DNA of 64,000 nucleotides from Gammaproteobacteria bacterium. Its GTDB lineage: Bacteria > Pseudomonadota > Gammaproteobacteria > SZUA-229. Location of the stretch: NCBI GenBank assembly GCA_030148865.1, contig JASBSR010000041.1, forward strand, positions 1 through 64,000, given 5' to 3'. A model generated the notes under the pieces. It searched no databases. It was not told the origin of the DNA and saw only the letters and a list, made by a program, of their open reading frames with translations. This document shows positions 17,281-26,297 of the stretch, one piece after another. Each line of letters begins with the position of its first letter. The first letter of the stretch is position 1. A program made the position numbers and the translations under genes.

Positions 17281-18789
17281 ATGTCAAACGTGGCAACCAG
17301 ATTATTTCGCATCCGGGGCGGAGTTCATCCCAACGAAAACAAACAGGCGACCGCAGGTAGTTGTATTGTCGATATGCCCTTGCCTGAATTACTATATATC
17401 CCCTTACAGCAACACATCGGCGCACCGGCAGAACCTGTCGTGCAAAGAGGTATGAAAGTACTCAAGGGCCAGTTGCTGGCCAACAGCCAGGGGGTAATAT
17501 CCGCCCCGGTGCACGCACCCACATCAGGAATCATCCGGTCGATAGGTAAATATCCGGCACCGCATCCCTCGGGCCTGCCGGTACTGACCGTCACTCTGCA
17601 GGCCGATGGTGAAGACCGCTGGATTGATCTTCCTGCCGAGCAAACCAGTGCCCTGAATCTGGATCCGGAAGACATCGCCAGCCGGGTTGCCGCCGCCGGC
17701 ATCGTTGGCATGGGCGGTGCCACTTTCCCGTCTGCAGTAAAACTGAATCTACGCAACCGTTACAAATTGCATACCCTGGTCATCAATGCTGCCGAGTGCG
17801 AGCCTTATCTGACCTGCGATGACCAGCTAATGCGCGAGCAGCCTGAAGACATCATCGAAGGTGTACGCCTGATGATGCATGCCATGCAGGTATCGCAAGC
17901 AATCATTGCAATCGAGGCCAACAAGCCCGAAGCGCTCACTGTCATGCGTCAAGCGGCTCAACAATTTGACAGCATTTCGGTGGTGACAGTACCGGTGCGT
18001 TACCCGATGGGATCAGAAAAACACCTGGTACAGACACTGACCGGCAAAGAAACACCTGCGCGTGCGCTCACCGCCGACATCGGCATCGTGGTGCACAACG
18101 TGGCAACCGCGAACGCGGTGTACCAGGCGATACGCCACGGCAAACCACTGATTAGCCGCATCGTGACAATATCCGGCGGTGCGATCGGCAAACCGGCCAA
18201 TGTCCGCACGCTTATCGGCACGCCGATTGCACGTTTAATAGAATTCTGCGGTGGCTTCACCGGCGATCCCGCGTTCATCATCGGCGGCGGCCCCATGATG
18301 GGACAACCATTGCCGCAAACCGGTGTGCCGATTGTAAAAGGCAGCAGCGGTATACTGGCGCTGACCGAGGCTGAACTTGCGCGCAAAACCACCATGCCCT
18401 GTATTCGCTGCGGCAGTTGCGTAAAAGTCTGCCCCTGCGGTCTGTTGCCGCTGGAGATGGCTTCACGAGCACGTGCCGGTGATCTCGATGGCGCGGTTGA
18501 TTTCGGTCTAATGGATTGCATCGCATGTGGCTCATGCGCATACGTCTGCCCCTCCCATATTCCGCTGATACAATATTTCAGCTATGCCAAAGGCGCGCTG
18601 ACCGAAAAACAACGCATGACGCACAAACAGGAAGAGATACGCCGACTCGCCGAAGCGCGTAAGCAACGCATGGATCAGCTGGCCCGAGAAAAACGTGCAG
18701 CCCTGGCAAAACGCAAAGCGGACATGGCAGCTGCCAAAGCGCGGGAGAACAATGCTGACGCGGCCAAACAGTCCCGGGCAGGCGCATGA
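17281..18789 (+). CDS. rnfC: RnfC, NADH-binding peripheral Rnf subunit
   Basis: The 502-residue protein has the barrel-sandwich N-terminus (FRIRGGVHPNENK), an NADH/FMN-binding region (GIVGMGGATFPSAVKL) and two C-terminal [4Fe-4S] motifs (CIRCGSCVKVCPCG, CIACGSCAYVCPS). An Ala/Lys/Arg-rich helical tail follows, as in proteobacterial RnfC. Its last codons overlap the rnfD start in an ATGA. Confidence 0.94.
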   Translation: MSNVATRLFRIRGGVHPNENKQATAGSCIVDMPLPELLYIPLQQHIGAPAEPVVQRGMKVLKGQLLANSQGVISAPVHAPTSGIIRSIGKYPAPHPSGLPVLTVTLQADGEDRWIDLPAEQTSALNLDPEDIASRVAAAGIVGMGGATFPSAVKLNLRNRYKLHTLVINAAECEPYLTCDDQLMREQPEDIIEGVRLMMHAMQVSQAIIAIEANKPEALTVMRQAAQQFDSISVVTVPVRYPMGSEKHLVQTLTGKETPARALTADIGIVVHNVATANAVYQAIRHGKPLISRIVTISGGAIGKPANVRTLIGTPIARLIEFCGGFTGDPAFIIGGGPMMGQPLPQTGVPIVKGSSGILALTEAELARKTTMPCIRCGSCVKVCPCGLLPLEMASRARAGDLDGAVDFGLMDCIACGSCAYVCPSHIPLIQYFSYAKGALTEKQRMTHKQEEIRRLAEARKQRMDQLAREKRAALAKRKADMAAAKARENNADAAKQSRAGA

Positions 18790-19886
18790 ACAGAACAGGC
18801 AGGCGCCTCACATCTATTATCAGTGGCCCGTACACACACGAACGCACCAGTGTCAACCGCACCATGCTACTGGTGATGATTGCGCTGCTGCCAGCAACCG
18901 CCTATGGCATTTATATATTTGGACTGCCCGCTCTGTTCGTATTCATACTCACGATTGCAAGCTGCATCATTAGCGAAGCCGCCTGTCTCGCCCTTGCCGG
19001 TAAACCGATCAGACCTTATTTGATGGATGGCTCCGCGGTGCTCACCGGCTGGCTGCTGGCCATGACATTACCACCCTGGTCACCTTGGTGGATTGCGGTC
19101 ATCGGCGCCATGCTGGCTATCGTTGTCGGCAAACAGGTGTTCGGCGGCATCGGCCAGAACCTGTTCAACCCGGCGATGGTCGCGCGTGTTGCACTGCTGA
19201 TTGCATTCCCACTCGAAATGACTCAATGGCTACAGCCACAACCCCTGTTTTCCGCTTCCACGCCCGGTTTTATCGACGCCCTGCATATTACTTTCGGAAC
19301 TGGTTGGGCACCTGCATACGATGCTCTCAGTAGCGCAACCATGTTAGGGTATGTGAAAACCGAGCTCGGTCGAGGCATGGCGCTGCACGAAGTACTCGCA
19401 CACAATTACGATGTACTCGGCCTCGCGACCGGCTCAGTTGCCGGCAGTCTTGGTGAAACTTCCGCGCTACTGATAGTCACCGGCGGCCTGTTTCTGTTGT
19501 ACAAACGAATTATTTCCTGGCATATCCCTGCCAGCATGCTGATCACTCTGGCACTACTTGCGAGCGCCTTCAATCTTGCCAATTCCGAACGTTATCCAGA
19601 TGCTGTTTTTCATCTGATGTCGGGTGCCACCATGCTGGGTGCGTTCTTTATTGCCACCGATCTTGTGACTTCACCCGTCACTTACAAAGGACAACTGGTT
19701 TTCGGTGTCGGCTGCGGTGCTCTGGTGTTTATCATCCGCAGCTGGTCGTCATTTCCTGAAGGCGTTGCCTTTGCCGTCATGCTGATGAATGCACTGACAC
19801 CACTGATCGACCATTATATGAAACCGCGTATCTATGGCCGGAACCGTAAAGGTGAACCGATCCAGTACGCTGATGACATGGAATAG
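18786..19886 (+). CDS. rnfD: RnfD, flavin-bearing membrane Rnf subunit
   Basis: The 366-residue protein has about ten membrane segments. The motif SGATMLGAFFIATD near residue 280 contains the Thr expected to carry covalent FMN, and DGSAVLTGWLLAMTLPP is the other conserved block. It starts four bases inside rnfC. Confidence 0.93.
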   Translation: MNRTGRRLTSIISGPYTHERTSVNRTMLLVMIALLPATAYGIYIFGLPALFVFILTIASCIISEAACLALAGKPIRPYLMDGSAVLTGWLLAMTLPPWSPWWIAVIGAMLAIVVGKQVFGGIGQNLFNPAMVARVALLIAFPLEMTQWLQPQPLFSASTPGFIDALHITFGTGWAPAYDALSSATMLGYVKTELGRGMALHEVLAHNYDVLGLATGSVAGSLGETSALLIVTGGLFLLYKRIISWHIPASMLITLALLASAFNLANSERYPDAVFHLMSGATMLGAFFIATDLVTSPVTYKGQLVFGVGCGALVFIIRSWSSFPEGVAFAVMLMNALTPLIDHYMKPRIYGRNRKGEPIQYADDME

Positions 19887-19891
19887 CACGA

Positions 19892-20599
19892 ATGACAGCA
19901 CCAAAAGAGCCCGCTTATAAAAAACACATCGGTTATCAGGGTGGGTTGCTCGGTGGTTTTGCCACACTCGCAGCTGCTTTTATTGTGATAGGCAATATAG
20001 CCACCCACGATGCCATCGAACAGCGCAAGGCGGATGACCTGCAACGCTCCCTGAATCAGGTTATCCCACCCGCTCTGCACGATAATAATGTACTGAAAGA
20101 TCAGGTGACATTAAAACACGAAGGAAAAAACATTATGGTGTATCGCGGTACGCTAAAACAAAAACCCGTTGCTTTCGCTTTCAATATCAGCGGCCAGGGT
20201 TATGGCGGCGAAATATCGATTCTCATGGGCGTCGACAATAATGGCAAAATTCTCGGCGTACGCATACTCTCGCACACAGAAACACCCGGCCTGGGCGACA
20301 AGATCGAAGCCGAAAAAAGTCACTGGGTTTACAATTTCAATAACCTGTCTTTCAACAAGGTGCCAATGGAGAAATGGCGAGTAAAAAAAGATGGGGGCAT
20401 TTTCGACCAGTTCAGCGGCGCAACCATTACACCGCGCGCCGTAATCAAGGCAGTCACAGAAGGATTATCCATGTTCAATTCACATCGCCATGAGTTGATC
20501 GCTCCGACATCCACACAATCAGCAGTACAGGACAAGACTGAAGAAATTACCAGGCAGACCGCATCCACAGAGACAGCAACAACGAGCACGAGAAAATAA
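19892..20599 (+). CDS. rnfG: RnfG, covalent-FMN Rnf subunit
   Basis: This is a 235-residue protein with one N-terminal transmembrane helix and a periplasmic FMN-binding domain. The flavinylation motif SGATITPRAV supplies the Thr modified by the ApbE flavin transferase. No apbE (rnfF) lies in the window, so the transferase must be encoded elsewhere. The C-terminal 35 residues are Thr/Ser/Gln-rich and probably disordered. Confidence 0.93.
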   Translation: MTAPKEPAYKKHIGYQGGLLGGFATLAAAFIVIGNIATHDAIEQRKADDLQRSLNQVIPPALHDNNVLKDQVTLKHEGKNIMVYRGTLKQKPVAFAFNISGQGYGGEISILMGVDNNGKILGVRILSHTETPGLGDKIEAEKSHWVYNFNNLSFNKVPMEKWRVKKDGGIFDQFSGATITPRAVIKAVTEGLSMFNSHRHELIAPTSTQSAVQDKTEEITRQTASTETATTSTRK

Positions 20600-20601
20600 T
20601 C

Positions 20602-21312
20602 ATGCAAAATAACTATCGACAGATTACACGCAACGGATTATGGGACAGCAATATCGTCTTCTCGCAAAAACTCGCGCTGTGCCCATTGCTGGCGGTTACC
20701 GGTACAGCCACCAATGGGCTCGGCATGGGTCTGGCGACTCTTGTCGTGCTGGTGGCGTCTTCCACGGTGGTATCAGCACTGCGCAGCATGATCACCCCGG
20801 AGGTACGTATCCCGGTGTTCGTACTTCTCATCGCCACTATCGTCACCCTGGTGGACATGAACATGAGTGCCTGGCTGCATGATCTGCACAAAATACTGGG
20901 GCTATTCGTGCCGCTTATCGTCACCAACTGCGCCATTCTCGGTCGCGCAGAGTCATTTGCTTTCAAAAACCCCGTGTTGCCATCACTGGTCGATGGCCTG
21001 ATGATGGGAATCGGTTTCACCCTTTCACTGATTGCACTTGGAATAGTGCGAGAGATCATCGGCACCGGTGGATTATTTGCCAATGCCTCGCTCCTGCTCG
21101 GCAGTCATTTTTCATTTCTCGAAATGACCGTTATCCCCGATTACAAAGGCTTCCTCATCATGTCCCTCCCGCCAGGAGGCTTTCTTGCCCTGGGTTTCAT
21201 GCTCGCCGGCAAGCGTATTATCGACAACAGGATTACGAAGACAAGAACAGCTTCAACAGATAAATCAACGGACAATAATACAGTGATAGACGGCAGTAGC
21301 ATTGCCGCATAA
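20602..21312 (+). CDS. rnfE: RnfE, membrane subunit of Rnf complex
   Basis: The 236-residue membrane protein, paralogous to RnfA, has LALCPLLAVTGTATNGLGMG and FVPLIVTNCAILGRAE as conserved loops. The tail after residue 210 is polar and variable. It starts two bases after rnfG ends. Confidence 0.94.
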   Translation: MQNNYRQITRNGLWDSNIVFSQKLALCPLLAVTGTATNGLGMGLATLVVLVASSTVVSALRSMITPEVRIPVFVLLIATIVTLVDMNMSAWLHDLHKILGLFVPLIVTNCAILGRAESFAFKNPVLPSLVDGLMMGIGFTLSLIALGIVREIIGTGGLFANASLLLGSHFSFLEMTVIPDYKGFLIMSLPPGGFLALGFMLAGKRIIDNRITKTRTASTDKSTDNNTVIDGSSIAA

Positions 21313-21339
21313 AGCAGTAACACCAACGGTTTTAGAATC

Positions 21340-21600
21340 ATGAATGTAGGCACAGCATACGATAACGGCAAAAAGCAGGTCTGGCTGAAACTCGACGTGC
21401 CGGCCGGCAGTACGGTCAGAGATGTAATCAGGCTATCCGGTATTCTCGATATGTTTCCGGAAATTGATCTTGAAACACAAAGAGTCGGCGTCTTCGGAAA
21501 ACCCGTCAAACTCGATGCAGAAGTCAAAGAAGGCAGCCGCATCGAAGTCTATCGACCGATTACCGCAGACCCGGAGACTGTTGAGCGGAAGGATCGCTAG
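21340..21600 (+). CDS. rnfH: RnfH
   Basis: The 86-residue beta-grasp (ubiquitin-like) protein has the RnfH signatures GKKQVWLKLDVPAGSTV and EVYRPITADP. RnfH closes nif-linked rnf operons in Azotobacter and Rhodobacter; it is thought to help assemble or stabilise Rnf, though its exact job is unsettled. Confidence 0.88.
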   Translation: MNVGTAYDNGKKQVWLKLDVPAGSTVRDVIRLSGILDMFPEIDLETQRVGVFGKPVKLDAEVKEGSRIEVYRPITADPETVERKDR

Positions 21601-21619
21601 CTTAACAATCAGAAAAAGA

Positions 21620-21705
21620 GAAAGCTGATGGGCTTTCCGAGCTCAATGCTATGGTCTGAACCTGTCAGGTGTTTAGGCAGAAACGTCCACTCAAATCCAG
21701 ACCAT
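21620..21705. terminator. Inverted repeats between convergent rnfH and oxidoreductase gene
   Basis: Between the convergent ends lie a small hairpin (GAAAGC / GCTTTC, 21620-21637) and a wider inverted repeat ATGGTCTG (21651) / CAGACCAT (21698). No long T-run follows, so a terminator role is only probable from position. Confidence 0.35.
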
Positions 21706-21724
21706 CGCATATTATATACAAGAG

Positions 21725-22759
21725 TCAAACCAGTTCGCGGATGATGTTACGTACAAATCGGTCCGCCTGCCGCACAGCAGTGAATGCGGTTTTGTCGTCT
21801 ATCGCTGCATCATTGGCGTCACCCAGCACATAGACATGTGGATAATGGATGGATGCGAGTGTCTCGCTATTGACCTGGCACCAGTCCGCATTAAGCGCCA
21901 GTCCTGCTGCACGTGCAACAACACCGGCCCTTTGTTGAGGCATAACTGCGATAACACTGGCGTTGATGTGGCCATCCTGAGTTTCGATTCTACCCATCGT
22001 AGGTTCGATAGTGCGCACATAATCTTCATTCGTCGCCAGCAGTTCGATGAGTGATGATCCAGATCCGTCTTGCCACTGTTTGCGATATTGTTCAAACAGT
22101 GCTGATCCTGCATTCTGATCCAGCACCAGCACTTTCGCTGCCGGATTGTGCAGCTGTAAGTAAGTTGCCATTTTACTGACCTGCATATACGGTCCCTGCG
22201 GATACTGGTAAGGCGCACGGGGAATTCCAACCACAACCGTGCCACCCTCGCGCATCAGCACAACCTGTTGCTGTACCTGAGTTTGATTCAACGGATGTAT
22301 CGAGTTTGTTGTAACTGGCGCAGACTTGAAATCAACACCGGGTGCAAACACTAGAATATCGCTATCAAGCTTTGCACCACTGTCAAACCATACGCGTTTT
22401 TTATCCGCATCAACTTTAACAATCTTTTTCGCTGTAATCTCAATACCCGCAGCAGCCAGCTGTATCGATGATTCCAGCGTGAGCATATGGTTGATTTTAT
22501 TTTGGTAGCGCTTTTGACTGTCAATCATCGGGTCAGCCAGAATAACCCTGAGCGCGGGATTCGCCTGCTTGAGCTGGATTGCCGCACGCGTGCCGGCGAC
22601 GCCGGCGCCGATGACCATGATGCGCACACCGTTTGCCGATGAGGCTGATACTGATGATCCTGATGTGGCCATAGCATTTATCGGCATCACACCCATTGCA
22701 GCCGCAGCGCTGGCAATGCGAAGAAATGAGCGTCTGTCTACTCTGGTTTTATCTTTCAT
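21725..22759 (-). CDS. Tat-exported FAD-dependent oxidoreductase, FccB/SQR-like
   Basis: The 344-residue protein starts with a twin-arginine signal (DRRSFLRIASAAAAMG), followed by a Rossmann FAD motif VIGAGVAGTRAAIQL near residue 50 and a second FAD block VYVLGDANDAA near 315. Overall it resembles flavocytochrome c / sulfide:quinone reductase-type flavoproteins, but is shorter, and only one Cys (ADWCQ) is present, so the redox-active disulfide of sulfide dehydrogenases is absent. It starts 15 bp after clpX and is probably the last gene of the nifV operon. Substrate is unknown. Confidence 0.7.
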   Translation of the reverse strand: MKDKTRVDRRSFLRIASAAAAMGVMPINAMATSGSSVSASSANGVRIMVIGAGVAGTRAAIQLKQANPALRVILADPMIDSQKRYQNKINHMLTLESSIQLAAAGIEITAKKIVKVDADKKRVWFDSGAKLDSDILVFAPGVDFKSAPVTTNSIHPLNQTQVQQQVVLMREGGTVVVGIPRAPYQYPQGPYMQVSKMATYLQLHNPAAKVLVLDQNAGSALFEQYRKQWQDGSGSSLIELLATNEDYVRTIEPTMGRIETQDGHINASVIAVMPQQRAGVVARAAGLALNADWCQVNSETLASIHYPHVYVLGDANDAAIDDKTAFTAVRQADRFVRNIIRELV

Positions 22760-22774
22760 ATCGTTACCTGCCTG

Positions 22775-24046
22775 TCATTGTGCATATTGTTTGGGACTAC
22801 CCGTTTCCGCATCGGCGCTGAACTGTCTGATTGCACCGATGCCATTCACTGCGTCTTCATCGACCAGACAACGCACAATATGATCGTGCGATGGCAGCTC
22901 GAACATGGTTTTCTGCAACAGACTTTCCAGCACGCCACGCAGACCACGCGCGCCAGTTCCACGCGCCAGCGCCTGACCGGCAATTTTTCTCAGCGCCGCC
23001 GGTGTGAACTCCAGCTCAACCTCATCGTAATTGAACAACTGACTGTATTGACGCACGAGCGCATTCTTCGGCTCGGTTAAAATTCTGACCAAAGTATCGA
23101 CATCAAGCTGTTCCAGCGTAGCGATCACTGGAAAACGACCGATGAACTCAGGAATAAGACCGAAGTGTTTAAGATCGTCTGGATGCGTTTCGTGAAAAAC
23201 CTCATCACTGGAAACATCTTTTTCGGTAATCATTGGCACATGAAAACCAATACCCATTTTCTCCGGTTGCAGCCGTTTGTCTACCAGCGCCTCCAGCCCC
23301 GAGAATGCACCGCCAGCAATGAATAGAATATTTCGTGTGCTCATTACCTGGTTTTCATTTTCCTTGCGGCGCCCCTTGTCGCTGAGGCGAACGCTGGTAC
23401 CTTCAACCAGTTTTAATAATGCCTGTTGCACACCTTCGCCGGATACATCGCGTACCCCGTGTGATGATTCAGAGCTGCGCGCCAGCTTGTCGATTTCATC
23501 GATATACACAATGCCCCACTCGGCCAGACCAATGCTGCCCTCAGCAGCATCAAGCATGCGATGCAGAATAGATTCCACATCTTCACCGACATATCCGGCC
23601 TGGGTCAGCGTGGTAGCGTCGGCAATCACAAAAGGCACGCCAACGATTCGTGCCAGTGTGCCCGCAAGCAGTGTTTTTCCCGTGCCCGATGGCCCCAGTA
23701 ACAGAATATTGGATTTGTCGATTTCGACGACTTCACTGCTCATGCCAACAGTGTCTGTGCCGGTCTCGGCAGCAAGACGCTTATAATGATTGTACACCGC
23801 GACTGCCAGCGTTTCTTTTGCTTTTTCCTGGCCGATGACATATTTGTCCAGCTGCGCCTTGATCTCCATCGGTATCGGTGGTTTTTCAAGTGGCTTTGCA
23901 ATTTCGCGTTTGCGTCCCCAACTGCTGACCACCTGGTTCGCCAGTCGCACACAGGTTTCACAAATGTGGCCTTCGATGCCAACAATCAGTGGCGATTCAT
24001 TTGACTGCGTATTGCCACAAAACGAGCACTTTGTCTGGGCTGTCAT
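22775..24046 (-). CDS. clpX: ClpX paralogue in nif operon (ClpX2-like)
   Basis: This is a 423-residue AAA+ unfoldase with the N-terminal zinc fingers (Cys7, 10, 29, 32), Walker A GPSGTGKT, the GYVGEDVES pore loop, Walker B VYIDEIDK, and a GIGFHV segment that retains the IGF tripeptide used to dock ClpP. It overlaps nifM by one base, as in A. vinelandii where a second clpX follows nifM and its product affects turnover of nitrogenase maturation proteins. A housekeeping clpPX would be expected elsewhere. Confidence 0.88.
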   Translation of the reverse strand: MTAQTKCSFCGNTQSNESPLIVGIEGHICETCVRLANQVVSSWGRKREIAKPLEKPPIPMEIKAQLDKYVIGQEKAKETLAVAVYNHYKRLAAETGTDTVGMSSEVVEIDKSNILLLGPSGTGKTLLAGTLARIVGVPFVIADATTLTQAGYVGEDVESILHRMLDAAEGSIGLAEWGIVYIDEIDKLARSSESSHGVRDVSGEGVQQALLKLVEGTSVRLSDKGRRKENENQVMSTRNILFIAGGAFSGLEALVDKRLQPEKMGIGFHVPMITEKDVSSDEVFHETHPDDLKHFGLIPEFIGRFPVIATLEQLDVDTLVRILTEPKNALVRQYSQLFNYDEVELEFTPAALRKIAGQALARGTGARGLRGVLESLLQKTMFELPSHDHIVRCLVDEDAVNGIGAIRQFSADAETGSPKQYAQ

Positions 24047-24921
24047 TAATCATCTTCCTTCAGCTTGTCCAGCCATGCTTTCTGGCATGCCTTGCGCTGA
24101 CGTTGTTCAAGTATTCTTTGTATTTTTGTTTTTGCGCGCGCATACGGCACCTTGACCCCGCGCTGAATTTTTTCGCAGTACAGGATATGCAGCCCCAGTT
24201 CGGTTTCGATAATATCGCTAACTTCACCTTCAGTCATGGCGAACAGCGCCGAGTCAAGCTCGGGATAAAGTTTACCCTGACCTGTTTCGCCCAGCTTGCC
24301 GCCTTCTAGCGCACTCGGACATTCGGAATGTTTTTTCGCCAGATCCCTGAAACGCGCAGGATTACTGCGCAGCTTTTCAACCATCGGTCGCATGCGTTCT
24401 AATACCCGTTGATAAGTATTCTCCGGGAATTCGTCATTTACCGTAATCAGTATATGGCTCACCTTACGCGTTTCAGGTCGAATAAAGCGCTCGGCGTGCA
24501 ATTGATAAAATATCTGGATATCAAGCTCATTCACCGCAGGTATTCTTGATGATACGCGATCCATTACCGCATCGAACAGCAGTTCACGCCTCAGGGCGCT
24601 ACGCAATACTTCTTCATCAATCCCATTACGATTAAGATCGTCAATAAAAGATGCCTGATCGCTGTAACGCGAAGAAATTTCTGAAACAGCGTTTTCCAGA
24701 TCCACATCTGCCACTGACACATCGATCGCCTCGGATGATGACAGCACGATAGATTCGAGCGCATAAGTACGGTCAGCGAGACTTGTCACTTCCTTGTACT
24801 GTTCTGCATTCAGTTCCGGAATGCTTTTCTTAAAACATTCGAGCGCGCTTCGCAAAAGATGATAAGCATACTCCGGGCGCTTGTCCGCACCGGCATTCAC
24901 TTTGCGCGACGCCGATAGCAT
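24046..24921 (-). CDS. nifM: NifM, parvulin-type prolyl isomerase for NifH
   Basis: The 291-residue protein has an N-terminal helical SurA-like region and a C-terminal rotamase domain (KVSHILITV, FRDLAKKHSECPSA, GGKLGETGQGKL). NifM is needed for folding and activation of the nitrogenase Fe protein. It overlaps nifZ and clpX by single bases. Confidence 0.9.
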   Translation of the reverse strand: MLSASRKVNAGADKRPEYAYHLLRSALECFKKSIPELNAEQYKEVTSLADRTYALESIVLSSSEAIDVSVADVDLENAVSEISSRYSDQASFIDDLNRNGIDEEVLRSALRRELLFDAVMDRVSSRIPAVNELDIQIFYQLHAERFIRPETRKVSHILITVNDEFPENTYQRVLERMRPMVEKLRSNPARFRDLAKKHSECPSALEGGKLGETGQGKLYPELDSALFAMTEGEVSDIIETELGLHILYCEKIQRGVKVPYARAKTKIQRILEQRQRKACQKAWLDKLKEDD

Positions 24922-25370
24922 CAGGCATTGACCTGCGAAATCGGTTGTAGCAATGATTCACCCACCTGCAGCGTGTGGCCAGGGAAACGTACATAATATT
25001 GAAACTCATCACCCGGCTCATCGAGTACTTTAAGGATTTCACCTTCATCACCAGGACTGGCAATAACTTCATTATTGACAGTCAGAATCTTGCGGCTGGT
25101 CACCTTGTCTCTGAATTCGAATGCGCTCGGATTCCAGGGCACGTCGCCGCCGATCAGCTCTTCTTCACGACAACCAACAATACGATTGATATCGACGAAG
25201 TGCACAGTATAAATAATCTGGTCTTGTAGAAATGTTCCGACATTCTGCACATAACCGACGCTTCCACGCCTGACCAGTATCTCGCCTATTTCCGTGCCAG
25301 GATAGGTGCCGTCATTGCGCACATTGCGCGTCAGCCTGACACTGTCTCCAAACTTGTACTGAGTAAACAT
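24921..25370 (-). CDS. nifZ: NifZ, MoFe protein P-cluster maturation factor
   Basis: This 149-residue protein carries two NifZ-type beta repeats: YKFGDSVRLTRNVRNDGTYPG near the start and a second region ending RFPGHTLQVGE. NifZ helps form the second P-cluster of NifDK. It lies between nifW and nifM. A shorter NifZ-like protein is encoded at 31325. Confidence 0.9.
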   Translation of the reverse strand: MFTQYKFGDSVRLTRNVRNDGTYPGTEIGEILVRRGSVGYVQNVGTFLQDQIIYTVHFVDINRIVGCREEELIGGDVPWNPSAFEFRDKVTSRKILTVNNEVIASPGDEGEILKVLDEPGDEFQYYVRFPGHTLQVGESLLQPISQVNA

Positions 25371-25379
25371 ATAACTGTC

Positions 25380-25700
25380 CTACAGCCTTATATCGCCCAG
25401 CGCCACAAATCCTTCCTGGGGCTCGTGCATGCGGAACACTTTGAACACTTTTTCAGTCAGCGCATCTGACTTTACGAAATCCTCATAGGCACTGAGTAAC
25501 AGCCCTTTGTAAACGCCACGCAGTTCTTCTTCGTCTTCCGGAAACGCCTCTGTCTGCGCGATGTAGTCGTGAAAACGTTGCAGAATGTGCAAACGATTCA
25601 CATGAATCACAGACGCTTCATACTCAATCTCAAAGTAATCCAGAAAGTCTTCTGCACTCACCAGTTCTTCCATATCAAGCTCAAGTTCGTTTTCTGACAT
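25380..25700 (-). CDS. nifW: NifW, nitrogenase stabilising protein
   Basis: The 106-residue acidic protein has the NifW core AEDFLDYFEIEYEASVIHVNRLHIL and ends FVALGDIRL. NifW (NifO in older Klebsiella-type naming aside) associates with MoFe protein and is linked to protection or maturation. It lies nine bases upstream of nifZ. Confidence 0.9.
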   Translation of the reverse strand: MSENELELDMEELVSAEDFLDYFEIEYEASVIHVNRLHILQRFHDYIAQTEAFPEDEEELRGVYKGLLLSAYEDFVKSDALTEKVFKVFRMHEPQEGFVALGDIRL

Positions 25701-25752
25701 GTTATTATCCTCGTTAAATTCTCAAATAAATCCTGAACCAACCGTTATTACT

Positions 25753-26295
25753 CTAATGGCGAAACAGGCTTTGAATATTTTTTTCTCCGGCAGCCATCAG
25801 GTTGACCTGTTCTCTCTCTGCCATTTCTAACATAAAGCGAGAACCGAACTGATTACCCGGGTCTAGTTCAGCGATTTTTTTCAGTCGCACCAGCGCTTCA
25901 GTAATCTTGCCGAGCCGCATCAGCAGATAAGCCGAACCTTTTAACGCCAGCATATAAAAGCGAACCATGCCCATCGACACAAACACGCCTTCACCGAGAT
26001 GCCGCTCACTGAGTCTCTCCCAGCCGACCTTCAAGCCAAGACCCTTACCTGACACTACGATCGACTGTTCGGCTATCCTCAGCGCATCTTCATAACGGTG
26101 CTGATAATAGTAATAGCGGTAGAGCGCAACCAGCACGATCAGACTTTCGGGTTTTTGCATATACAGTTTGTCCAGAAATGCTCCCGATTCATGCTCCGGG
26201 TAGGCTTCGGACGCCTGTTGCAACAGTGCTTTTTGTTCAAGCGAAAGTGGTTCATCAAAATACAATGCGTGATCATCGAAATCCAGAAAATCCAT
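25753..26295 (-). CDS. TPR-like nif-associated protein (paralogue 1)
   Basis: The 180-residue protein has two helical-repeat segments: VALYRYYYYQHRYEDALRIA and LALKGSAYLLMRLGKITEAL, followed by AELDPGNQFGSRFM. The fold looks like tetratricopeptide repeats. A clear relative lies at 37248-37748 in the nifEN operon, with the same block order (VALY, then Gly-x-x-x-x-W-x-x-L, then LDP near the C-terminus). It sits two bases after cysE. Partner unknown; a scaffold role in nitrogenase assembly is a guess from context. Confidence 0.72.
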   Translation of the reverse strand: MDFLDFDDHALYFDEPLSLEQKALLQQASEAYPEHESGAFLDKLYMQKPESLIVLVALYRYYYYQHRYEDALRIAEQSIVVSGKGLGLKVGWERLSERHLGEGVFVSMGMVRFYMLALKGSAYLLMRLGKITEALVRLKKIAELDPGNQFGSRFMLEMAEREQVNLMAAGEKNIQSLFRH

Positions 26296-26297
26296 GG

